A stretch of DNA of 64,000 nt, taken from positions 2,604,001-2,668,000 of the forward strand of contig JAUJPP010000005.1 in assembly GCA_030562195.1 (NCBI GenBank). Reading direction: 5' to 3'. Origin of the DNA: Nipponacmea schrenckii (Eukaryota; Mollusca; Gastropoda; Lottiidae). The translations under genes and the position numbers were made by a program. Positions within the stretch are counted from its first letter, which is position 1. Each line of letters opens with the position of its first letter. This document shows, one piece after another, positions 54,781 to 64,000 of the stretch. The notes beneath the pieces were generated by a model, which saw only the letters and a list, made by a program, of their open reading frames with translations, ran no database searches and was not told where the DNA came from.

Positions 54781-55309
54781 GTAGGTAGAACAAGTCTAGG
54801 CGAACAAGCAAAGTTCACACACTCGTTGAACTGAAGAGAGAAACCAACAAAGGGAATATTCCACAATACGAAGACCCTGAATTCGTACCTTGTTAAGTTG
54901 AGTTTATCTCAGGCCGGCTGAGGACAACCAACAAGGGATCCGATAAGCACATAGGTTTGGAAGCGTGTCCTGTGCTTCATGCTATGATTTCATTGACGTC
55001 ATTAATCCCATCACAATCGGAATTGCCTTTAAAACGGTGTCTTTCATTACCAAATTGTCAAACCTTATACTGTGATATACCGTACGGTGTTTTAATTTAC
55101 AAAACACAAACTTCTATTATTAATTGTGATACTAATTTATGTTCCTGATAATTTCAAACCGGTGTGAGAGATTTTATTGTTGTTTTGTATTTATTAAAAA
55201 TTGTTATTTATTAGTTTTTCTCTTCTAAACGCCTTCGCCCAATTCTAGGGACCCAAAGCCACCGGTTCGGTTATCTACACAGGAAACTACATACCTTAGT
55301 CGACGTCAT

Positions 55310-55760
55310 ACAATATTTAATTGACATGGGCATGCTGTGGCATATTTATGGACATGTTATGACTTATTTGATGGACATTTTATGACTTATTTGATGGACA
55401 TTTTATGACTTATTTGATGGACATTTTATGGTTTATTTATGAACATGTTTTGACTTATTTGATGGACATGTTTTGACTTATTTGATTGAAATGTTTTGAC
55501 TTATTTGATGGACATGTTTTGACTTATTTGATGGACATGTTTTGACTTATTTGATGGACATGTTTTGACTTATTTGATTGACATGTTTTGACTTATTTGA
55601 TTGACATGTTTTGACTTATTTGATGGACATGTTTGACTGCTTATTTGATGGACTTGTTTACAATAAGACTTGTGACTTATGATTGACATGTTTTGATTAT
55701 TTGATTGACATGTTTTGACTTATTAATTGACATGTTGTTGACTGCTTTTTTGATGAACAA
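55310..55760. repeat. 23-bp minisatellite
   Basis: About 18 copies of GACTTATTTGATGGACATGT then TTT, with ggac/tgac variants. A minus-sense SINE-A 3' end (ACATCCTACTCTTCGGCACA) follows at about 55785-55820. Confidence 0.92.
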
Positions 55761-55929
55761 TAAATTGGGCTATGTCAAATTAAAAAGAAATAGAGTTTTA
55801 CATCCTACTCTTCGGCACAGGCTATGTCAAAGCTCACACTTTTAAAATCCATCCTTCCCCAATAAAAAAAACAAGACATAAATCAACATTGGAATATAAT
55901 TTTATATACAAATTAACTGAGTTCACACT

Positions 55930-56215
55930 ATTTTATACAAACATTGAATCAATGACCAACTTACATACAGCATCAATAAAACAGCGAAGTAGCATCAGGT
56001 ATTTTAACATTTCCTTGTGCATGCTCTAGATTATCAGTTTCTTTATAGACCAACTTACATACAGAGTGGCATCAGGTGTTTGATGCCTAGGATTTTTGCT
56101 TGTGCATGCTCTAGATTATCAGTTACTTTTAGACCAACTTACATACAGAGTGGTGTTAGGTGTTTTATACCTAGGATGATTGCTTGTGCATGCTCTAAAG
56201 TTAGTTCTAGATCAA
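55930..56215. repeat. 80-bp repeat, three copies, downstream of SDHA
   Basis: Copies share GACCAACTTACATACAGAGT and TTGTGCATGCTCTAGATTAT. They lie 0.7 kb beyond the SDHA stop, possibly in or past its 3' UTR. Confidence 0.8.
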
Positions 56216-56454
56216 AAGGATGCACTTAAACAAATACCCAGCTTTCCTATACACTTTCCCTAATTGGTCAAACTGAAATGTTTTTTCCTTGAACACCTTG
56301 CATCACCCCTCCCATGAATGAAAATTCTAGCAAATACTTTAGAATTCTTCAAGCAAAACCTTTTTTTGATGCGACACAAAGCTTGAAAGTTTGCAAAAAT
56401 TGCTTTAAAATGCTATAATATATTTTGGTCCAAAAACAGGAAACTTTCATTTCA

Positions 56455-56830
56455 TTCTTTCTGAAAGAAAAAGAAAAGAACAAAATGAAATAAAATGGAA
56501 TTAAAATGAAAATAAATGCATTAGTTATGTAAGTGAATTTCAAGTAATTGATTATAAATTGAGTAAAAGAAATGGAATGGAAAACAAAAGAAATGAAAAG
56601 AAATGGAATGGAAAACAAAAGAAATGAAAAGAAATGGAATGGAAAACAAAAGAAATGAAATGAAAATGAAATAACAATAACAGAAATGAACAAAATTTAA
56701 AAAAAAAGGAAAATGAAATGGAAATAAACGAAATACAAGTGAAAGGAATATAAATCAGGAACATGTGTGTAAATGAAATGAAATAAAATAGAAAATGCTA
56801 ATTCAAATGAAATGAAATGAATTTGAAATC
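56455..56830. repeat. AAATG/AAATGGA microsatellite near the SDHA stop codon
   Basis: Purine-rich units (GAAATGAAAAGAAATGGAAT, GGAAAACAAAA) repeated three times in tight form and more loosely around. Minus sense is pyrimidine-rich ATTTC-type, again like a SINE-A tail. Confidence 0.8.
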
Positions 56831-56898
56831 CTACTGAACCTTCAGTCTGATTTACTACTTACCATAAACTTATGATTTTGAAAATAAATAAGAATAAT

Positions 56899-59800
56899 TT
56901 AGTAAGATCTGATTGCTGGTGGCACCATTGGACACTCCTGTTGGTCGAGAGTATCATCAATAACTGGTCTGTAGTCTAACTTCACCTACAATCAAGGAAG
57001 ATAACTCTTAAAGACATGATAGTAATGTGCTCTAATGCTAACTATTGGGTATTTTTTTGTGTGCAATTTTTCAAATTTTTTCATACATATGCAAAGGCGT
57101 AAAATGTAGGCTAGGTTTTCCAGACACTAGATACAGTTTACGAAAGAGGGTAGATTGTTTTGCCTACCTGTCCTTTCCCGTCAACATAAGATAGTGTATG
57201 CTTTCTCCAATGTTCATCATATGGTTTAGGTTTTTGACCGTCAACTGGTTTACTGTAGTCATACTCATCTATTCGCTCCTGAAATGAAATGGAGTTTTAC
57301 ATCATATTCATCTATACGATGCTGAAATGAAATAAAATGGACATCCATCCCATCTATACAAAGCTGAAATAAAATGGACATCCATCCGATCTATGCAAAG
57401 CTGAAAATAAAATGGACATCCATCCCATCTATACAAAGCTGAAATGAAATGGAATTTGACATCCAACCCATCTATGCAAAGCTAAAATGAAATGGAATTT
57501 GAAATCCTATTCGTCTATACGGTACAGAAATGAATTGGAATTTAACATCTAACCCATCTATGCAAAGCTGAAATGAAATTTGGCATCCAACCAATCTCTA
57601 TAATGCTGAAATGAAATGAAATTTGACATCCAACCGTTGATGCAAAGCTGAAATGAAATGAAATTTGACATCCAACCCGTCGATGCAAAGCTGAAATGAA
57701 ATGGAAATTGACATTATATTCAACTACAGGGTGCTGAAATGGAGCTTTACAACATGTATATACCTTGAAATCTTCTCTAGAGTGAGCTCCCCTGCTCTCC
57801 TTTCTATTCTCTGCACTGTAAATGGTCTGGATAGCGTTAATCATCAGGTTCTGTAACTCTAGAGTCTCCACTAAATCCGTGTTCCAAATCATGCCTCTAT
57901 CGTGGACCTACAAATACAATTCATTTTTTACCAAAGTTGCTTTGAAATTGAGCATCAGGACATGCTTCCTCTTCTAGACTCCTGATATACGTCTTTATAT
58001 GAAAGGTTCATTAGCTGCTAAAAATGTTTTGCGAACAAATAATTTACGATTTCTGATTGATTTTGTAGTTCAGATTGCAAGTGCTGTTTTTTTGGAAATT
58101 TGGAACATGTCCCCTCCTTAAAAGATGGTATATGTGATAAGATTTCAAATTTCTTTACAAACCTTCAAGTCGTCCATTTGTTTAAACAAGCTGTCCATTT
58201 TATCACAGCCTTCTTTCAGAGTCGACCCATCACGGAAAACGGCCGCAAAGTTCTGCATAGTCTGAAATTAACAATGCAAATACTGAGGCATAGATTATAG
58301 CATCTCGGAAAATGGCAGCATAGTTCTGCATAGTCTGAAATTAACAATGAAAATACTGAAGCATAGATTATAGCATCTCGGAAAATGGCAGCATAGTTCT
58401 GCATAGTCTGAAATTGACAATGAAAATACTGAAGCATAGAGTATAGCATCTCAGAAAACGGCAGCATAGTTCTGCATAGTCTGAAATTGACAATGAAAAT
58501 ACTGAAGCATAGAGTATAGCATCTCAGAAAACGGCAGCATAGTTCTGCATAGTCTGAAATCAACAACTGCAAATATTGAAAGCACAATCTCATAGTTGCA
58601 AAAACGTGCAGCAAAGTTCTGCATAGTCTGAAATCAACAATGCAAATACTGAAGCATAGATTATAGCATGCAAAAAAAAAATTTAAAAACCTCTTAACAA
58701 TCTCTTGAAGTGACTTGAAATTCTATTCAATTCTTATTTTGTTTCATTTATTTTCAATGGGTAACACAATCCTTCAACAAAAAAGTCACCTACCTTTTGC
58801 ATGTTAAGACGTAGGTCTGCTGTAGGCGTAGAACCGTCAGCATGACGTATTTTATCTAAATTAGATACGGATTCCTCTCCGGCATTCTATAACATAATTA
58901 AAATCGGAAAATAAAAATACAGTCCTACAAGTGCAGTGTGCAATCAGGGAAACTTAGAGGCAAGATAAGAGGCATCAGTCTGTTTTTTTTGATAACGATT
59001 GTTAATTTAGATATTTGTTTTTTGTGTTTTGGTTATCTGTTTTTCTGTTTTATATTGGGGGAGTAATTGCAGTGTGCAATGAGGGAAATTTTTTGAGTAT
59101 AAGTGAGTCTAATACAATGCTGGATAAGGTAGTGTGCAATCAGGAAAACTTAGAGACAGTAGTCTCCTGTTTCTCAGAAATACAGAAAGTGACATTTTGC
59201 TTTATATTGGGAGTGTAATTGCCATGTGCAATGAGGGAAATTTTGTACGATTGTGTCAGTAAAACCTGATAAAGCAAACCCCTACCAACCTGTTTCACAT
59301 TGCCAATAGTTTCTCCAGGTTTGTTTTCGGCAGCGATGGTGTTGGCACAAGCTCTTCCAAAGACTACCAGATCCAGAAGAGAGTTGGCACCAAGTCTGTT
59401 TGCGCCATGGACTGATGCACAAGCTGCTTCACCACAGGCGTACAGGCCACGAACCACCTCATCTCCGCCTTCTCTTGTGTATTTGATAACCTACAATATA
59501 AATTAGACATGGGGGCAGGGGCAGGTAAAAATTGGGGATGGGGCATTCTTTCAAAGGCTGATAAAAAACATATAAATTCAAGGGTATTAATAAATAAAAA
59601 TGCAAAGAATGGAGTTTTACATCCTCCTTTTCTGCACCTAATGGGTAAATGAAGACGACAACGCCATGCAGTGTGCAATGTGAGAAATCACAGGGCATCG
59701 GTTTATATTTTGAAAATTCTAACACTTCAAATTACCTGCCCCTTGTAGTTTGTGGGTGTACCACCCATATTGTAGTGGACTGTGGGTAAAACTGGGATGG

Positions 59801-61773
59801 GATCTCGGGTGACGTCAACTCCGGCAAAGATCATGGCAGTCTCGCTGATTCCTGGTAAACGAGTATGAAGGACCTCTGGTGGTAGATGATGCAACTGAAG
59901 GAGCACGTGATCTTTTTCAGGACCACATCCTCTGGAAATGAAAAGAAATTGAAGCTTCAAAGAAAAGAAAACAAAAAGAAACAACTATATTTTATAAGGA
60001 TGTTCACAAGTCTGCTGTGACAGGGATCCTTTCTACAGCTGGTTCTTGGCCAAACCTTCGTATTGATCTTTCCTTGATTATCTGTACCCATTTACAGCTG
60101 GGTTGACTGGAATAATGAGTAAAGATGACTTATTCACCCCAACTTTGCCTGGATTGAACCCTGGATGCTCAGGTAAGCAAGTAAGTCACTGAGCCACCGA
60201 GTTTCCTAATAAAGTTTAGAAACAACAAAAGCTGCAGAAAAAATAGAAGACTTACCTCCCCTCCCTAATCTCAATGGTAGAAGATCGGGACACCACATCT
60301 CGGGAAGCAAGATCCTTGGCAGTAGGGGCGTAACGCTCCATAAATCTCTCACCCTCAGAGTTGATTAGGTAACCTCCCTCACCACGTGAACCCTCTGTGA
60401 TCAAACAACCCGCTCCGTAAATACCTAAAACAGAAGAAACAACTTAAGTTCGGGAGGATCCTTTCTACTAGCTCGGCTGACTGGAATAATGAGCCAAGAT
60501 GACCTAAGGTCACACGCTAACCAAGAGAAGAATCCATAACCACCATATTTTTTTATAATGTATTTAAGCAATTGACATCATGTTACGATTTCAACACTCT
60601 AACTGACTATGCTACAGCTGCCCTCATAAAGGTAACGAAACAGAAAACATCATCCATCCAAAACAACTGTAGTGACTCCACCAGTGCTTTTGAACGTCAA
60701 GCCCAATCAAGAGTATAATTACCTGTGGGGTGGAACTGAATGAATTCCATATCTTCATTGGCTAGCCCAGCACGATTCACCATGGCTGTACCATCTCCTG
60801 TACATGTGTGGGCGGAGGTACACGAGAAATATGTTCTACCATAACCACTGGTGAAATAGAAATGAAATGATTTGGAATTTTACTATATTGGAAAATGTAA
60901 TTGAATATCCTACTGTTCTGCATCTTAATAGACTAATGAAATGAAATGGAGTTTTATATCCTACTGTTCTGTAACTTATTGGACTAATGAAATGAAATTG
61001 AGTTTTACATCCTACTGTTCTGTATCTTATTGGACTAATGAAATGAAATAGAGTTTTATATCCTACTGTTCTGTAACTTATTGGACTAATGAAATGAAAT
61101 AGAGTTTTATATCCTACTGTTCTGTATCTTATTGGACTAATGAAATAGAGTTTTACATCCTACTGTTCTGTATCTTATTGGACTAATGAAATGAAATAAG
61201 AGTTTTACACCCTACTGTTCTGTATCTTATTGGACTAATGAAATGAAATAGAGTTTTACATCCTACTGTTCTGTATCTTATTGGACTAATGAAATGAAAT
61301 AGAGTTTTACATCCTACTGTTCTGTAACTTATTGGACTAATGAAATGAAATAGAGTTTTACATCCTACTGTTCTGTATCTTATTGGACTAATGAAATGAA
61401 ATGGAGTTTTATATCCAACTGTTCTGTAACTTATTGGACTAATGAAATGAAATTGAGTTTTATATCCTACTGTTCTGTATCTTATTGGACTAATGAAATG
61501 AAATAAGAGTTTTATATCCTACTGTTCTGTATCTTATTGGACTAATGAAATGAAATGGAGTTTTATATCCTACTGTTCAGTTTTTTGCATAAAAATTTTC
61601 CAAAATAAAAGAATGTTCACTCACCCAGTGGCCAAGATGGTATTTTTAGATTTAAACCTGTGAATGGAACCATCTTCTAAACAAAGGGCAATAACTCCTC
61701 TGCATTCCCCGTCCTCCATGATAAGGTCCAGAGCGAAATACTCAATAAAATAATTGGTGTCGTATTTCAAGGA
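56899..61773 (-). CDS. SDHA: SDHA, succinate dehydrogenase flavoprotein subunit (C-terminal ten exons)
   Basis: Oxidises succinate to fumarate in mitochondrial complex II. Ten exons join in phase on the minus strand: 61773-61625, 60847-60723, 60424-60256, 59931-59736, 59490-59290, 58886-58794, 58261-58163, 57907-57764, 57278-57168 and 56985-56899 (stop 56901-56899), about 458 residues matching human positions from roughly 207 to the end. Active-site elements are present: FIQFHPTG (His), [17 protein letters not shown] (catalytic Arg), PTVHYNMGG (His) and [13 protein letters not shown] (Arg). The C-terminus ends [11 protein letters not shown]. The N-terminal third, with the targeting peptide and the His that carries FAD, lies to the right beyond 64000; about 2 kb of transposon-like DNA (61800-63650) sits in that intron. 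Two of the exons are preceded by arrays built from their own acceptors. No frame break was seen. Confidence 0.97.
57279..57760. repeat. Array of acceptor-plus-exon copies upstream of an SDHA exon
   Basis: About ten ragged units of 40-60 bp start at the acceptor of exon 57278-57168. The first extra copy, on the minus strand, reads CATTTCAG then CATCGTATAGATGAATATG, matching the true CATTTCAG then GAGCGAATAGATGAGTATG. It would encode HRIDEY for the genuine ERIDEY. Later copies (CATTTCAG, CTTTGtaTAGATGGGaTGGA) are diverged. The spacer between acceptors (GAAATGGAGTTTTACATCAT) looks like a SINE-A tail. Confidence 0.85.
58262..58690. repeat. 73-bp array of acceptor-plus-exon copies upstream of an SDHA exon
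   Basis: TTCTGCATAGTCTGAAATT occurs at 58251 (the true exon edge), 58324, 58397, 58470, 58543 and 58617, a 73-74-bp period. On the minus strand each unit reads TTTCAG then ACTATGCAGAACTATGCTGC and C(A/G)TTTTC, that is, the acceptor plus about 30 nt of exon start ([11 protein letters not shown] against the true [11 protein letters not shown]). Confidence 0.95.
58925..59245. mobile_element. Several SINE-A body fragments in an SDHA intron
   Basis: Four short copies of GCAGTGTGCAATGAGGGAAA or its variant with ATCAGG appear near 58937, 59070, 59133 and 59222, separated by about 65-135 bp. They look like a small ragged repeat derived from the SINE-A body in minus sense. Confidence 0.55.
59605..59695 (-). 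mobile_element. SINE-A 3' part
   Basis: AATGGAGTTTTACATCCTCC, TTTTCTGCACCTAATGGGTA, AATGAAGACGACAACGCCAT and GCAGTGTGCAATG in minus-sense order, within an SDHA intron. Confidence 0.72.
59957..60206 (-). mobile_element. SINE-B, apparently full length, tRNA-derived
   Basis: On the minus strand a tRNA-like head starts near CTCGGTGGCTCAGTGACTTA (A box TGGCTCAGTG) and has the B box GGGTTCAATCC. It is followed by a body (AGCTGTAAATGGGTACAGAT, AGAAAGGATCCCTGTCACAG) and an AACATCCTTATAAAATATAG end with a TTTC-rich tail. Partial copies are at 5814, 7086, 21600, 53570 and about 60450; the body forms an array at 32375-32870. Confidence 0.8.
60880..61590. repeat. 52-bp array made from the SINE-A 3' end
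   Basis: About 13 copies of AATGAAATGAAATAGAGTTT, TACATCCTACTGTTCTGTAT, CTTATTGGACT. The unit is the SINE-A 3' end with its tail (compare ACGTCCTACTTTTCTGCACC, TAATGGTCTAATGAA at 11590). It fills most of the intron between SDHA exons 61773-61625 and 60847-60723. Confidence 0.92.
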
Positions 61774-61799
61774 CTGAAAATAATTTTAAACTAGAATTG

Positions 61800-63377
61800 C
61801 TTACAATTATGAACGTATTTCGAGAGCCTTAAAATATTATGTAGGCTAAATTTGCAATTACCTACATCTAGACAATATATTGAATATCATTTGACCTAGT
61901 TTTCAAAGTCATAAAATAATTAGGTCACACCTTCCGTAACGGTTAATGATGGCGAAAATATGAAAATTATCAATTTTTGCTGTCTTTAAGTACACTTAAC
62001 TCTATGAATTTTTTAAGTAAGCCAAATTAAAAAATATCTACTTGTAGACAATATATTGAATATTATTTGACCTAATTTTCAAGGTCATAGATTAAGTGGG
62101 TCACACCTTCCGTACCCGTTAAAGTGACCTAATTTTGAAAAAATCGAAATTTAAATAATTCGAAAGAAAATACGAAATTCGAAAATCGGTCTCCAAGAAA
62201 AGGTAGATAATGATCCATTGTATCTATGTGCTAAATTTCATCAAAATCGGTCTATCAGTAGTGTCTGAATTTCGGATTTAAGAATTGTAACGAAAATTCA
62301 AAATGGCGGCCGATATGGCAGCTTGACCTAATTATTTAGGTCAAATCAATTACTATTGACAAGTTATTTATAAAACAGTTTTCACTTTTCACCTAGCAGT
62401 TATAGACCGGAAGTTACGTAATTACGTCATTTGAGGCTAAACCGGAAGTGGAATTTTTATTTTCACATTTTTTCAAAAATTATAAACATATCGCCTATCA
62501 ACTGGTAAAGTTTCAAAATTTTACCATTTATATTAAAGGAGAAATCACGGTCTGAAATTTTTGCCGATGACCCTTGAATATTGAATTGCAAATCGTGGGT
62601 AAAATATTTAGCCTAATTGCATAAAACCTATAATTGTTAGTTGACAAATACATTGAAGTTTTCAAATCTGAAAATCCGGTCAAAATCGAACTGAAAATAA
62701 ACTTGCTAAAGCAAAAAAACCTGAACTTCCGGTTCTCACTTCCTGTCAGAGATAGAACTTCCGGTTTTGTTTTATTTGATAATAGAAATCATTCTAAGAT
62801 CAACTGTAGATTTAGAATTTCTGCACCTTTTACCAGTTTGTCTGCAAACTCATCCAAGAATTACAAAAAAAAAAAAAAAAAAAAAAAAATAAAATAATCC
62901 GAACGATTACAATACGTTTTCGACAAAGTCGAAATACGTAATAAGGATAATGAAATTCTGTTGAGTTCTCTGGAATTTTAGGGACAATTCAAAATTTTAT
63001 CATTGTTTTAATTATACCTAGAAATATAAGTTGTCTTAAACCATTGCTGCCAAGGGCCATAACTCTTGATTAACTGCATCTTTTTGCCGCTGTTTACTTA
63101 TCATATCTGATTCAAAAACATGTCCACCTGTTTTGTTAAAGGATATGTGAAGAGATTTTCAAAAAAGGCTTGAAACCACCTATTTGAAAAGTAAAATCAT
63201 TCATCTATCGATTGCAACCAATAAAAAAAATTAGAAATAATTCTAAAATAGCTAAAAATCCTTTTAAAAACACAGGTCTGAAATATGCAAAAATGAAAGG
63301 TCGTTTCCGTGACCTTTTGTAAATGACGTCAGAGATGCCCAATCTAATTCACCCGCCATATTGTTTACATTGACGTT
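61800..63377. mobile_element. Transposon-like, non-coding DNA in an SDHA intron
   Basis: Contains a 178-bp tandem duplication (about 61858-61945 and 62036-62125, sharing AGACAATATATTGAATATCA and GGTCACACCTTCCGTA), AAATTTCATCAAAATCGGTC, AAAATGGCGGCCGATATGGC, and an A-run at 62861-62889. These features resemble non-autonomous transposons of marine invertebrates, but no terminal repeats were found. Short open frames here have no recognisable domain. Confidence 0.4.
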
Positions 63378-63632
63378 ATGCCGCAGTGTGTGGCCTATGG
63401 CTGTAATAATCGCGGAGGAAAGGGCTCTGGTGTTCATATGTTCCGCTTTCCTAAAGATGAACATCTTGTGATCCATCGTTTCCATTTTTCTGAATTTCGT
63501 TTTGATCACTACACTGCAACACTAGACCCTCCTCGGCCTATCAGTGAGAAAAAGGCCTACGTCCATAATGATAAATTCGGCTCTAAATTACAGTTTCTCC
63601 AGAAAATTATTCACTTATGCCTCTTTAAATAA
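63378..63632 (+). pseudogene. THAP-domain fragment, internally shortened
   Basis: MPQCVAYGCNNRGGKGSGVH then FRFPKDEHL is the start of a THAP zinc finger: C..C with GCNNR, then the FP motif. A complete domain has a conserved Trp, Pro and second C..H pair over the next 40 residues. Here the frame jumps to HRFHFSEFRFDHYTA, whose HF resembles the last metal ligand. The middle, with the Trp and the third Cys ligand, is missing, so a working zinc site is unlikely. THAP domains occur in P-element-type transposases and in host factors; the transposon-like DNA in front favours the former. 63633-64000 shows no gene. Confidence 0.6.
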
Positions 63633-64000
63633 TGTATAACATGTCCCGAAACAAAATTGTGGGATGTGAATAAGATCTTTTAAAGACTTTAGTGGCGAGT
63701 TCCCCATTTTAGAACAAATTATGTAACGCCATTTATTTGTGGCAGTGGCTCTTTTCCACAGCGTGGTAACATTTTATATTAGCACACAACAGCACACACA
63801 CGCAGATTGCAAACGAAAGCAATTATCCCGCTATATAAGCCTAGTCGAGATTTCCACTGCAATATTACAATGATTTGATTTTAAAAGTGCCAGCTAGGTG
63901 TGAAAACGGTAGCCTAGTAGGCCTATTCAAATTATCCTAAAGGCAGTAAAGCCAAAGGAGAAATTTCGAATATGCCTGATGCAATTTACGTAGGCCTACA

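Noticed and set aside
63264..63509. Minus-strand frame of 81 codons over the THAP fragment
   Set aside because: It overlaps the plus-strand THAP start, which has recognisable motifs; the minus frame has none.

Overview
The window is metazoan nuclear DNA. It is AT-rich, its genes carry many short exons with GT..AG introns, tRNA-derived SINEs recur, and about a third of the length is tandem repeat. Protein similarity to vertebrates is clear but distant, and the SINE style suggests a marine invertebrate, perhaps a gastropod mollusc. That placement is an inference; no gene here identifies the species.

Recognisable genes, left to right: a four-EF-hand calmodulin-like gene (minus, 2106-2764, incomplete at both ends); a C2H2 zinc-finger gene in one coding exon (minus, 12438-14351); ERGIC3, the ER-Golgi cargo receptor subunit, divergent from it (plus, 15057-20262, last exon not found); an SLC18B1-type major-facilitator transporter with a very long cytosolic tail (plus, 28902-37499, two internal exons not found); a Ser-rich gene of unknown function whose reading frame breaks near its end (plus, 52496-53385); SDHA, the flavoprotein subunit of succinate dehydrogenase (minus, 56899-61773, N-terminal exons lie beyond the window); and a broken THAP-domain fragment in transposon-like DNA (plus, 63378-63632). 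The genes are unrelated housekeeping or regulatory genes and do not form one pathway.

Between and inside the genes are at least 30 tandem arrays (15-354 bp units), two SINE families (called SINE-A and SINE-B here), a TTAA-flanked MITE present in two full copies, foldback elements, a 3-kb satellite with a 354-bp unit, and a 2-kb cluster of about ten tRNA-like sequences on both strands.

The most unusual pattern is that four separate arrays, in the calmodulin-like, SLC18B1-like and SDHA (twice) genes, lie directly against a coding exon. Their repeat unit carries that exon's own 3' splice site plus the first bases of the exon. The true exon is then the last copy of a run of decoy acceptors. Other arrays are built from SINE pieces. 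The exons I could not find (two in SLC18B1, one in ERGIC3) all belong where arrays sit and where array copies are unusually ragged, so assembly error is a serious alternative to real loss. All coordinates are from reading by eye; exon edges were checked by reading-frame phase.
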